A stretch of DNA of 64,000 nucleotides from Amyelois transitella (Eukaryota > Arthropoda > Insecta > Lepidoptera > Pyralidae): NCBI RefSeq assembly GCF_032362555.1, contig NC_083515.1:10885001-10949000 (forward strand), written 5' to 3'. Shown here in pieces: positions 54,346 to 64,000 of this stretch. Numbering within the stretch: position 1 is the first letter of the stretch; every line of letters begins with the position of its first letter. The notes under the pieces are model-generated. The model searched no databases. It had not been told where the DNA came from and saw nothing but the letters and a program-made list of their open reading frames with translations. The translations under genes and the position numbers were made by a program.

Positions 54346-54779
54346 AGCCTATGATATTATATTTATTACTATTACAATTTTTATTACATTTTTTTATTAG
54401 TTTCATCTATCGGGAAGATAAATATTTTTATGTACCTACCTCACTTAGCAATATAACTTTTTGGATTAATGCTAAGCCGATTAAATACGAGTAATTGCAT
54501 CTTCGCGACATTTTGTAGCTAAGAAGCGGAAAGTTTTTATGGGCTGTGAATCTTCATACAACATTGTTGGATTTTATTTCGAATGAAATTTCAGACCTTT
54601 TTTTTTGTAAATCGCCAATTTCTATTAATATTGATAACTGTACTTTGTTTTATTGTATTGCAATATGTAGTTTGATAGTGTGTATTTTCATTAATTTGTT
54701 AAAATAAGCGGCCATACTGAAATAATAATTGTACGAGTAGTTTATCAAGACGATGTATTCCTTACATACATACAAACAA

Positions 54780-54918
54780 CTCTAGTGTAGTTTGTTCCGC
54801 CGCTTCTTCTACACATGCGCTTTGGAAGCGGTAGTAGTTATAATTTAAGGGTATGTACTGTACGTCAATAAATGATACCTTTTGTCCAATTTTAAAAATT
54901 AATCATTCTATTCTAAAC
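54780..54918 (+). mobile_element. CR1-type LINE 3' end
   Basis: GTGTAGTTTGTTCCGCCGC to AATTTTAAAAATTAATCATTC. Confidence 0.75.
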
Positions 54919-55770
54919 ACATGTATGTATATTGTATGTATATATAAAAAATACATAAAATAGGACACTAATTGACTGACAAAAAACACTGCCCTGCGCT
55001 ATGTAAGGATTTCCTAATATTTCCCGCGGGCACGGAATTACGCTTACAAAAATCCAGGATTTACGCTACAAGGAAAAATCAATGATCCATCCACAACTTT
55101 GTTAAAATCAATAAATAAATAGTTGATAACGATATTGATTTATGTTATGACTATTGCGAAATTGAGATAAGAAATTAAATGGACTGTTAATTATAGTATG
55201 ATAAATACATTTGCAATACATAATTTCCTGTAACTACAGTTCACAAATAGAAATTTATTAATCGTATAACTGTAGATATCTATTAATGGATGCAACCTAC
55301 TTGTTCATATTTTGTTTTGAAAATTTACTACCTTTACTTTTGTTACTTTCTTTTTTCACAAAAACAGACAAAGAAATATAAGGTTGAAAATTAGAAAAAG
55401 GAAAATCCGACTCACACTTGACCGAATTCAATCTGACAAAAGACCAAAGACATATTACGTCTCAAAAACATCTGTCAGTAAACATCTATAATTTTACATC
55501 AAATTTTACATCTATTTTCATGTCTCAGAAAAAGGATATTAAAGGTTACCCATCCTAAATCGGTCCGATGCCCTCGTTGCTTACCATCAGCATTTACAAC
55601 GTCCACCACGTCATTGCAAGATTTATCAGATTATACAGACAGGTTTTGACATGTTTTTTTTTGTTATTGTTCCTAAATCATGACAGATAACCTTGGGATT
55701 CTTCATGTAGGCAATGGGGCTTCTTTTAATCATAAACATACAAACGTTGAACGTTTATACATTATCGATC
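54919..55770. other. No gene recognised, possible upstream part of gene A
   Basis: AT-rich. A candidate exon CATTTACAACGTCCACCACG (about 55587-55640) lies between CAG and GTTTTG, but the donor is weak and no phase link could be proved. Confidence 0.35.
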
Positions 55771-55773
55771 AAT

Positions 55774-56018
55774 ACATACATACATACATACATATAATCA
55801 CGTCTATATCCCTTGCGGGGTAGACAGAGCCAACAGTCTCTCCCATGGATGTTGTAAAAGGCTACTATGGGGTAGGCTTATAAACTTGGGATTCTTCTTT
55901 TAGGCGATGGGCTAAAAGCCAAATAGCTGAACGTGGCCTATCAGTGTTTTCAAACTGTTGGCTCTGTGTACCCCGCAAGGGATATAGACGTGTGTATATG
56001 TATGTATGTGTATCAATT
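55774..56018. mobile_element. SINE-A tail-to-head pair
   Basis: A minus tail fragment (55774-55840) joins a plus copy (55840-56018). Its tail ends within six bases of the splice acceptor of gene A exon 1. Confidence 0.78.
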
Positions 56019-56023
56019 TATAG

Positions 56024-58910
56024 GTACAAGTGATATCAGATTGCCTGACATTCGCGTGTTCTCTCCTCTGCTGCCAGTGCTGGGCCATGCTGCCTGAGAA
56101 CCCTCGTGATGTTGAAGACAAACCCTCGCATGAGGGTTTCATAGTAAGTTTGTTTGTTAGTCTCATACATACGTATGTATGAGATTCAAATAACAGTGAC
56201 TGTACGTAGGTACATATATTGTGTTTGTAACAGGGAACAAAATAATATCCTATCTATTCAAATATTACTATTAAAAATAAATAAAATCCATTTATTTCAG
56301 GCTTCTGATAGGCCCATAAAACAAGAGAAATAACAAAATCATCCATATTCACATTAAAATCAATCAAGTTATGTACTCCATTTTAAATCAAATTAATTCA
56401 CTAGCATCAAAATTTCATTTAGTCATAATAAATTAATTCATTATACTCGTAATACGTCAAACATCAATTATTATTAAATTTCTAAACTTTAGGTTATTGA
56501 GATGAGGTCAGGTCAGGAGTTCACTAAAGCAGGTAAGCTTTCAGTCAGGTTTTTAATCGAAGCGACTCCCATCTGAGCTCCGCAACCTTTGCAGGTAAAC
56601 CTAACCCATATTGGATCCGTGGTTACACATCCAGTTGCTTGAATGTGCAGGTTTCCTCGCTAAGTTTCCCCTCACTGTAAGAGCACCCGTATTTCCTGTA
56701 GGTCCGATAATCATATATTTATTTATACGTAAACATAAATATCCCTTGCGGGGTAGACAGAGCCAACAGTCTTGAAAAGACTTATAGGCCACGTTCAGCT
56801 GTTTGGCTTAAAGAAAGAATTGAAACTCAAATAGTGACAGGTTGCTAGCCCATCGCCTAAAAGAAGAATCGCAAGTTTTATAAGCCTATCATTTAGTCGC
56901 CTTTTACGACATCCATGGGACAGAGATAGAGTGGTCCTATTCTTTTTACTATTGGTGCCGGGAACCACACGGACACGGAACGGACGGAACACATTATTTA
57001 TACATACATACATACATACATATGGTCACGTCTATATCCCTTGTGGGCTAGACAGAGCCAACAGTCTTGAAAAGACTGAATGGCCACGTTCAGCTATGTG
57101 GCCACATTATTTATACGTATATTATATATTGTAGATCTTGCCACAACACGTTATAGACGAGCGGAAAGCATGCGGCGATCGACTGAAACAGAATTTGATA
57201 GACTTCAGCCCCCAAAAAGAAGACACTGAGGAGGTCCAGAAAAAATGCGTAGCGTTCTGGAGGAGAGAGAACCATGAAACTGTTAAGGATAATAATGATT
57301 CAGTAAGGAAACGACTTCTGCGGCCTCTTCACCGCCCAGGGCTATACTAATATTATAAAGCTGAAAAGTTTGTTTGTTTGAACGCGCTAATCTCAGGAAG
57401 TACTGGTTCGAATTGAAAAATGCTCTTTGTGTGGAATAGACCATTTATCGAGGAAGGCTTTAGGTTATATAATATCACGCTGCAACTTTTAGGAGCAATA
57501 ATGGAAAATGTAAAAAAAAAACGAGGAAAATTATTCATCCTTGAGGGCTTCAATGATGCCCAAAATAACTATTCCACGCAAACGAAGTCGCGGGCACAGC
57601 TAGTACCTAAGTTATATTCATAACTTCATTCATTCATCACTTCATGCAAGCTCGTCGGTTTCGGGTACTCTTGACCAGACCTTTTGCTAGAACGTCTCCG
57701 ATTTGATCAAGGTACGTTCGTCTAGGCCTTCCCACTCCAACAGTCCCATTCACACTCCCTTTGTGTATTTGCTTAGTCAACCTGTTTTCATTCATCCTCT
57801 CGACATGACCAAACACATAGTTCTGTATTATTTTACTAGCTCTGCCCGCGACTTCGACCGCATGGAATAGTCAATTTGGGCATCATTGAAGCCCCCAAGG
57901 ATGAATAACTTTCTCCGTTGTTTTTCACATTTTCCATTATTTCTTCGCTTCTAATAGTCGTAGCGTGATGTTATATAGCCTAAAGCCTTCCTCAATAAAT
58001 GGTGTATTCAACACAAAGAGAATTTTTCAATTCGAACCAGTAGTTCCTGAGATTACCGCGTTCAAACAAACAAACTATTCAGCTTTATAATATTAGTATA
58101 GATTTCACCAATAATTGTGATTGTCTTGGTTTTAGGCTCAGCTTCACCACGAAGACCCTAATGCTACAGTTACCAACACAGTTGTCACGTCTCGAGGTGA
58201 TGAGTTACCAGCTGTCCACGCCAAGGCGACCAATAAAAGTAAGTGACATCCACGTGTGCCGTGTGGTTCCCGGCACCAGTACAAAAAAGAATAGGATCAC
58301 TCGCGTCTCTTTTCCATGGATATCGTAAAAGGCGACTAAGGGATAGGCTTACAAACTTGGGATTCATTTTTTTAGGCGATGTGCTAGCAACCTGTCACTA
58401 TTTGAATCTCAATTCTATCGTTAAGCCATTTTGAAAATAAATCTATTCTATTCTAATCAAAAGTCGTCCAAAATGGCGTAAGTTAACAAGAAAAGCCGAC
58501 CCTACGTAGGTAACACAAGAGAAGGAGGAAGTCATCTCTGGGATTCTTTCATAATTAATTCCAAATCTTTTTTTTAACTAACATACATACATATAATCAC
58601 GTCTATATCCCTTGCGGGGTAGACATAGCCAACAGTCTTGAAAACACTGATAGGCCACGTTCAGCTATTCGGCTTTAAGATAGAATTGAGATTCAAATAG
58701 TGACAGTTTGCTAGCCCATCGTCTAAAAGAAGAATCCCAAGTTTATAAGCCTACCCCTTAGTCGCTCTTTACGACATCCATGGGAGAGAGATGGAGTGGT
58801 CCTATCCTTTTTCTATTGGTGCCGGTTTTATAACTAACCTACTTGTTATTACAGATCTGGTCTTACAAACTCCAGCGAGTGTGAAGGATCCTTGTTCGAG
58901 TCGAAGTTAA
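56024..58910 (+). CDS. Gene A: spliced gene of unknown function, four 3' exons
   Basis: Exons: 56024-56143, 57135-57302 (end uncertain by one base), 58136-58238 and 58855-58910. Each intron has GT and AG edges (ATA|GTAAGT, TCA|GTAAGG, AAAA|GTAAGT) and the phases are 0, 0 and 1. The reading frame stays open throughout and ends in TAA, with AATAAA beginning at the next base. The known part is about 148 residues. A cysteine-rich hydrophobic stretch ([17 protein letters not shown]) comes near the start and may be a palmitoylated or membrane segment. It is followed by a charged region ([21 protein letters not shown]) and a hydrophilic tail. No domain is recognised. The 5' end is not found. Intron 2 carries two Helitron-like elements and introns 1 and 3 carry SINE-A copies. 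Confidence 0.75.
56530..56695 (-). mobile_element. SINE-C fragment in gene A intron 1
   Basis: GTCAGGTTTTTAATCGAAGCG to CTCACTGTAAGAGC. Confidence 0.72.
56738..57100 (-). mobile_element. Two SINE-A copies in gene A intron 1
   Basis: A full copy (56738-56977) and a tail half (57001-57100), the latter ending 35 bases before exon 2. Confidence 0.82.
57343..57603 (+). mobile_element. Helitron-like element in gene A intron 2
   Basis: CTATACTAATATTATAAAGC to CGGGCACAGCTAG|T, 40 bases downstream of the exon 2 donor. Confidence 0.85.
57636..57830 (-). mobile_element. RTE-type LINE fragment
   Basis: TTCATGCAAGCTCGTCGGTT, GATCAAGGTACGTTCGTCTAGG, then further upstream coding (CAACCTGTTTTCATTCATCC). 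The ATGT end is absent. Confidence 0.7.
57836..58102 (-). mobile_element. Helitron-like element in gene A intron 2
   Basis: A|CTAGCTCTGCCCGCG to ATTAGTATAGA|T. Confidence 0.85.
58257..58826. mobile_element. Two SINE-A copies in gene A intron 3
   Basis: Plus copy 58257-58430 with a short CR1-type tail (TTTTGAAAATAAATC), and minus copy 58583-58826. Confidence 0.82.
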
Positions 58911-58916
58911 AATAAA
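58911..58916 (+). terminator. Poly(A) signal of gene A
   Basis: AATAAA directly abuts the TAA stop codon. Confidence 0.7.
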
Positions 58917-59129
58917 GTCTCGTTTTGTTTTGTAAAGTATTTTGTTTTTTATTGTTTTTTTTTTAATACATAAAATGTACCCAAGTATAAAGAGTTTCAC
59001 TGAATACGGTACCCTAAAATCGTCGTAACTTATCACAGGATGTAGGGCAATTGCAAAAGTATTTGCCAAGTTGTGTGACTGTATAGGCTAAAATAGGAAC
59101 ATTCATTTCTATATATCGTTTCGTTCTTT

Positions 59130-59270
59130 TAGGTGATGGGCTAGCAACCTGTCACTATTCGAATCTCAATTCTATCATTAAGCCAAACAGCTAAACGTGG
59201 CCGATCAGTCTTTTCAAGGCTGACAGCTCTGTCTAACCCGCAAGGGATAAAGACGTGATTATTATGTATG
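59130..59270 (+). mobile_element. SINE-A tail half
   Basis: TTTTAGGTGATGGGCTAGC to GATTATTATGTATGTA, abutting a Helitron-like element. Confidence 0.78.
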
Positions 59271-59272
59271 TA

Positions 59273-59538
59273 CTAGCTGTGACCGCGACTTCGTCCGCGT
59301 GGAATAGTTATTTTAGCCATCATTGAAGCCCTCAAGGATGAATAATTTTCCCCGTTTTTTTCACATTTTTCATTATTTCTTCGCTCCTTATAGTTGCAGC
59401 ATGATGTTATATAGCCTTAAGCCTTCCTCGATAAATGGTATATTCGACGCAAAAAGAGTTTTTCAATTCGAACCAGTTGTCCCTGAGATTAGCGCGTTCA
59501 AACAAACAAACTCTTCAGCTTTATAATATTACTATAGA
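59273..59538 (-). mobile_element. Helitron-like element, complete
   Basis: A|CTAGCTGTGACCGCG to TTACTATAGA|T. It inserted into the ATGT tail of the preceding SINE-A. Confidence 0.87.
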
Positions 59539-59604
59539 TGTGTATACGACAAAATTTCCTTCCACACCACCCAAACCTTATCACATTTTTATTAAAAAAA
59601 ACGC

Positions 59605-59862
59605 ATACATACATATGGTCACGTCTATATCCCTTGCGGGGTAGACAGAGCCAACAGTCCTGAAAAGACTGAATGGCCACGTTCAGCTATTTGGCATAAT
59701 GATAGAATTGAGATTCAAATAGTGACAGGTTGCTAGTCCATCGCCTAAAAAAGAATCCCAAGTTTGTAAGCCTATCCCTTATTCGCCTTTTACGACATCC
59801 ATGGGAAAGAGATGCGAGTGGTCCTATTCTTTTTTGTATTAGTGCCGGGAACCACACGGGAA
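59605..59862 (-). mobile_element. SINE-A copy, full length
   Basis: ACATACATATGGTCACG to CCGGGAACCACACGGG. Confidence 0.88.
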
Positions 59863-59901
59863 TTATTATGTATAAAAAAAATGTCTCATGTCTTGTAATT
59901 A

Positions 59902-59907
59902 TTTATT
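59902..59907 (-). terminator. Poly(A) signal of gene B
   Basis: AATAAA on minus, 11 bases after the gene B stop codon. Confidence 0.72.
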
Positions 59908-59918
59908 AATCCCACCAA

Positions 59919-62900
59919 TCACGGTTTGTCATACATAATCCTCATTTCCTGATAAGTGCTCCTGACCCGGGAATCGAACTCGCGCATGTCGCTCTTCCGC
60001 CGCGCCGACCGCTCCTCGTCATGCAGCATGTAACTGCCGACGCTGCATGGACAGCATGGACCGCATGAACAGAAAGCGCAGCATGCTTGCACCATGTCCC
60101 ATGCCCCTGAAATATATATATATATATATATATATAAAGAAAGAGGCGTGATTTTATGTATGTATGTATGTATATATATATATATACATACATACATACA
60201 TAAAAATATATATGTATATATGTATATATATATATATACATACATACATACATAAAAATCACGCCTCTTTCCCGGAGGGGTAGGCAGAGACTACCTCTTT
60301 CCACTTGCCACGATCTCTGCATACTTCCCTACTACTTTACTATATACATATATGTCATGTAATCACGTCTTTATTTCTTACGGGGTAGATTGCCGTGTGG
60401 TTTCCGGCACCATTAGAAAAGAAAGAATAGGATCACTCCATCTCTTTTCCATGGATGTCGTAAAAAGCGACTAAGGGATAAGCTTATAAACTTGGCATTC
60501 TTCTTTTAGGCGACAGACTAGCAACCTGCAACTATTTGAATTTCAATTCTATCATTAAGCCAAACAGCCAAACGTGGCCTATCAGTCTTTTTAAGATTGC
60601 TCAACCTACTTACATATAATCACGTCCATATCCCTTGCGGGGTAGACAGAGCCAACAGTCTTCGACACCGACGCTCTCAACTTTATACCACTAGACTTTT
60701 TAAAAAAAGGCCAATTCTAAATCACACTCAACTTTATACCACAAGACTTTTAAAAAAAGGCCAATTCTAAATCACACTCTATCAGACATAGGATCTCACC
60801 GTTCTGCTTGGCTATTTCCACGTATCTCAAGTAGGGAGTTTCCACGTGGTCATCTACAGGTGCTTGGCAAACACGCACCACATTTGGTGGCGGCGCGAGC
60901 GCATCTCGCTCGTTTATGATGACGTGACGTGTCCGCCCGAACAATGGACACGGGCTGTTTGGGAACACTTTCTGGAATAAAATAATATTAACCTCTATAT
61001 TTGGAAACTGTTCTTCTACTCTTCGGTGTTTTTTTTCGTAAGAAAATAATTTCAAATTAACTTATATGATTCTTCTAATTCTAAATCTTTGACAGAATTT
61101 ATCAGAATAGAATAATGGTTCGTACCCATAGTCCCTGCCTCAGTCAGGTCATTTTTGGTCTAAATCTGGACAGAAGGATTAAAAACTCTTTAAAATATAC
61201 CAACAAACCAAAAAACCTTTAAGAACTTCACACCTAAAATTTGTTTAAAACGTTAAGGTCTCACCTGTAAATATGACGGCCTCTGTTGCGCAGCGGTAGT
61301 ACGCTTGTCTGTAACACCGGAGGTCCCGGGTTCGAATCCCGGCCAGGATTATATTTTTAGGCTTTATTATGAAATATACTTGAGTTAGTATATCGTAACA
61401 CAAGTCTCGAACTTACTTCGAGGCTAACTCAATATGTATTAATATAATTTGTCCCGTATATATTTATTTATCTATTTAATATTCTTTTCTGTAGTATGTG
61501 GCATTATATGTATGTATTTACAATAAACCTTTAGTGTGACTCCAGCTATTTTCCTCTAAGTGGTGGTACTTACAGTAGGACATCTCCTAAAGCACAGCGG
61601 CTGTGGTTTTCTGTCCAGAAGCAGTTCAGCCGACGTGTTCTGGGTCTTCCCCTTCCATTGGCGGCGACGACTTTTGCACACGGGCCGGCACCTGGTCATT
61701 ATCATAAACATCATAGTGCCGTGTGGTTCCCGGCACCAATACATAAAAGAATAGGACCACTCCATCTCTTTACCATGGATGTCGTAAAAGGCGACTAAGG
61801 AATAGGCTTACAAACTTGGGATTCTTTTTTAGGCGATGGGCTAGCAACCTGTCACTATTTGAATCTTAATTCTATCATTAAGCCAAGCAGCCGAACGTGG
61901 CCTATTAGTCTTTTGACTGTCGGCTCTGTATACCCCGCAAGGGATATAGACGTGACCATATGTATGTATGTATGTATCATCTGTATGATAGTGGAAAGAG
62001 GTAGTCATTGCCTACCCCTCCGGGAAAGAGGCGTGATTTTATGTATGTATCATCTGTAGTTAGCTACTAGTGTAGCTGAGCTAAGACCTTACCTGATAGG
62101 ACCTTACTACTCCATGTTGGCACTGTTGAACCGGGAAGGCCTAAACGAACGTACCTTGATCAAATACGAGACGTTCTAGCAAAAGGTCTGGTCAAGAGTA
62201 CCCGAAACCGACGAGCACGCATGAAGAGAGTAATGAATGTGGATGAAGCGAAAGAAGTATGCAGGGATCGTGGCAACTGGCAAAGATCTGCCTACCCCTC
62301 CAAGAAAGAGGAGTGATTTGTGTATGAATGTATGTACCACTCCATCACTTTCCCGTGGATGTTGTAAAAGGCGCCCATAAACTTGGGATTCTTCTTTTAG
62401 GCGATGGGCTAGCAACTTGACACTATCTGAATCTCAACGGCACTTTGTGGAAAAACCTTACCTGGATTACCAGGATCAGGGTGAAAAGGCCCACCACGGA
62501 TTCCTCTCTAGAGAGATGAAGATTTAACGAATTATGTAATGAATGATTTACGTTAAGAAGAAGAGAGGACTTGTGAGAGTGCCGTGTGGTTTCCGGCACC
62601 AATAGGAAAAAAATAGGACATCGATGGATGTCGTAAAAGGTGACTAAGGGATAAGCTTATAAACTTGGGATTCTTTCTTAAGGCGACAGGCTAGCAACCT
62701 GTCACTATTTGAATCTCAATTCTATTACTAAGCCAAGCAGCCGAACGTGGCCTATTAGCCTTTTTAAGACTGTCGGCTCTGTATACCCCGCAAGGGATAT
62801 AGACGTGATTATATGTATGTCGTATGTATGTAGAAGAGAGGACTTACTTGCACTTTCCTTCCGCTTCTTTGGAATTTCGATCGAATTTGGGCAACTGTAA

Positions 62901-63179
62901 CATGGTTCTTGACTGAATGATGAAATTTTAATTCAGTTCGTAATGTTATTCTTGTTTTTTTTCTGCATTTTGCATATCAGTGTCCGATGACGATGATTTT
63001 GTATCCTCAGTTTTACAATTAGACTGGGGTTTTAATGATTTACGAACTTTAAAATTCTGTGATTTTGAAAATAAAACTATTCTATTTTGTAATTGAAGCC
63101 TTGAATTTTAGATTAAATTCAAGATGTAAGATTTTGTTTCCGTCAAACAGATTACCTTAAACTTTCCTATCACTGTCAT
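59919..63179 (-). CDS. Gene B: spliced cysteine-rich protein of unknown function
   Basis: Exons on minus: 62894-62848, 61691-61574, 60971-60800 and 60106-59919, plus a probable start exon 63179-63156 (ATG ACA GTG...). All introns are GT-AG. The lengths 47, 118, 172 and 188 join in phases 2, 0 and 1 without a stop, which is very unlikely by chance. The start exon adds eight codons in phase 0 and is less certain. The predicted protein is about 182 residues. It has a basic start ([15 protein letters not shown]), a middle with [17 protein letters not shown] and a cysteine cluster ([15 protein letters not shown]). The C-terminus is charged ([16 protein letters not shown]) and ends MYDKP. The cysteine patch could be palmitoylated or bind metal. 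No family is recognised. It converges on gene A, with about 1 kb between the stops. Confidence 0.78.
60110..60345. mobile_element. Two RTE-type LINE ends, tail to tail
   Basis: A plus terminus (GAAAGAGGCGTGATTTTATG, 60139-60160) faces a minus terminus (ATAAAAATCACGCCTCTTTC, from 60250). The ATGT and AT repeats between them form a large palindrome, only a few bases from the gene B exon 4 acceptor. Confidence 0.82.
60391..60665. mobile_element. SINE-A, then inverted tail scrap
   Basis: Plus copy 60391-60600 (TGCCGTGTGGTTTCCGGC start) and minus tail 60610-60665, in gene B intron 3. Confidence 0.8.
60672..60780 (+). repeat. Tandem duplication, about 52-bp unit
   Basis: CTCAACTTTATACCACTAGAC...GGCCAATTCTAAATCACA occurs twice in a row with a T/A difference and one T fewer. 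Confidence 0.88.
61275..61470 (+). mobile_element. SINE-B with internal deletion
   Basis: Intact tRNA-like head (GTTGCGCAGCGGTAGTACGC, GGGTTCGAATCCCGG), but the GATTGGCCTGGGTCTTGG block is deleted. In gene B intron 2. Confidence 0.85.
61714..62050 (+). mobile_element. SINE-A followed by RTE-type end
   Basis: SINE-A 61714-61978 ends in ATGT repeats and CATCTGTATGATAG. The RTE end (GTGGAAAGAGGTAGTC to GCGTGATTTTATG) follows at 61990-62050. Confidence 0.85.
62095..62440 (+). mobile_element. RTE-type LINE 3' end and SINE-A fragment
   Basis: RTE copy 62095-62330 (ACCTTGATCAAATACGAGACG to GGAGTGATTTGTGTATG). SINE-A piece at 62333-62440. Confidence 0.76.
62579..62830 (+). mobile_element. SINE-A copy, near full length
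   Basis: GTGCCGTGTGGTTTCCGGC to GATTATATGTATGTCGTATG. Ends 18 bases from a gene B exon donor. Confidence 0.86.
62965..63100 (+). other. Open segment with strong acceptor, ends in CR1-like tail
   Basis: TTCTGCATTTTGCATATCAG is followed by an open frame ([20 protein letters not shown]...) to a stop near 63095. The last 30 bases (GATTTTGAAAATAAAAC) resemble the CR1 tail, so it may be a retroelement scrap instead of an exon. Confidence 0.25.
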
Positions 63180-63586
63180 GGACTGGTATGTTTATTATTT
63201 CAAGTTATTATACCATGTTTACCTCTTTCGATTTGAGGTTTTATTATGATAGCTTTGCTTATTCAAGGTTACAAATGAAACTTGAAGAAAGTTCAGTTAA
63301 TCTGTATAGGTATATCTGTAGAAGGACTGTGATGCCTCGAACTAAGCTTATACAAGATATTAATTATGTTAAGTATTTCATGAACTGCTTGACGTAGATT
63401 GTCGGATCAGCTCGGCGATGTTCTAAGGAGGCCTTGATTCAGGAGAAGGTAAATAAAGCAAGATAAAAGAAAAACTAAAATAGTAACTAGTTTAATAAAA
63501 TCTAACAAACAACTAGCGATACAAACTAATACACTCTAGAAACTTGTAAACACGTGACTATAAAACGTCTGAGTTCACTCGGACTA

Positions 63587-63651
63587 GACTTTTCTTTGCA
63601 TGACACTGTGGATCAAGGTGACGACGCGGCCTGGTGGCTCCATTGACCTGA
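63587..63651 (-). CDS. Candidate terminal exon of a further minus-strand gene
   Basis: GCCAATTTTTCAG is a good acceptor. One frame then reads SMEPPGRVVTLIHSVMQRKV and stops. ATTAAA occurs downstream near 63500. The rest of the gene would lie beyond the window. Confidence 0.35.
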
Positions 63652-63974
63652 AAAATTGGCACAGAATTAAAAAATGATCCCACTCAAGAAACTTTTTACA
63701 AAACCGCTTGCCGTTCCAGTAATAATGTTGTTATACCCTACTGGGTTCATGTTGCACCCATTATTATACCAGTGACTATTGTAGTAAATGTACAAAATGA
63801 CATGCAATAAATGAATTGAATTGAAAAAAAGGGAACTAACTTGTGAAGTATCAAGACCGAAAAGCAATAAAGCCCTGCATAACTGGTGTCAAAAATTGTA
63901 ACAGTCATAATCAAACCTCTGCTTGAGATAAGCTCATACAATCCAGGTGCTTCGTACATATTTAAAAAACAGTG

Positions 63975-63996
63975 TAAGATGGACCAGGAAAATGGT
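63975..63996 (+). other. Possible start exon at window edge
   Basis: AAAAAACAG, then TGTAAGATGGACCAGGAAAATG, then GTAAGC. ATG GAC CAG GAA AAT with a consensus donor could begin a gene leaving the window. Confidence 0.25.
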
Positions 63997-64000
63997 AAGC

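Noticed and set aside
57138-57350. Stand-alone 70-codon gene
   Set aside because: It starts with TTG and its last 16 codons run past a consensus donor into intron; it is exon 2 of gene A.
59950-60010. tRNA or SINE B box (AGTTCGATTCCCGGGTC) on minus
   Set aside because: It lies inside gene B exon 4, which is supported by splice phase, stop codon and poly(A) signal.
4597-61350. tRNA genes at the SINE-B heads (4597, 14310, 23354, 31980, 61275)
   Set aside because: A and B boxes and a T-arm hairpin exist, but no acceptor stem pairs and each head continues into the same SINE body.

Overview
The window looks like a stretch of a moth or butterfly (ditrysian Lepidoptera) nuclear genome. Two intron-less beta-fructofuranosidase genes of the insect-acquired GH32 type are diagnostic. 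The repeats agree: Helitron-like elements ending in GCGGGCACAGCTAG, several SINE families with ATGT or ATTT tails, and CR1, RTE and Jockey LINE ends. The sequence is AT-rich, gene-poor and heavily invaded by nested transposons.

Layout. 1-34 kb is almost entirely repeats. SINE-A (about 260 bp, starts GTGCCGTGTGG, ends in ATGT repeats) is present in more than 50 copies across the window. It is accompanied by tRNA-derived SINE-B and SINE-C, Helitron-like elements, and 3' stubs of RTE-, CR1- and Jockey-type LINEs. A solo BEL/Pao LTR at 19.9-20.5 kb carries a nested SINE-A. 34.07-37.23 kb is a young, non-autonomous BEL/Pao retrotransposon with identical LTRs and a gag-protease frame only. 37.24-42.1 kb is a GH32 cluster on the minus strand: two intact genes plus a previously hidden decayed third copy abutting the retrotransposon. 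43.4-44.7 kb holds a 27-bp perfect palindrome and a 195-bp inverted repeat. 46.8-48.2 kb is a CR1 3' end whose pentamer tail has grown into an 800-bp array, including 49 perfect decamers. 50.9-52.4 kb is an intact single-exon acid lipase.

56-63.2 kb contains two spliced genes found only by matching exon phases. Gene A is on plus (four exons, 56024-58910). Gene B is on minus (four exons plus a likely start exon, 63179-59919). They converge tail to tail, and both encode small proteins with a cysteine-rich hydrophobic patch. I do not recognise either.

Functionally, the sucrose-cleaving GH32 pair and the lipase look like secreted digestive enzymes. The other genes cannot be placed in a pathway. 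Coordinates of repeat edges are usually good to about 5-10 bases; where target-site duplications were seen they are exact. One homopolymer near 57241 could not be counted with certainty, so the end of gene A exon 2 may be off by one base.
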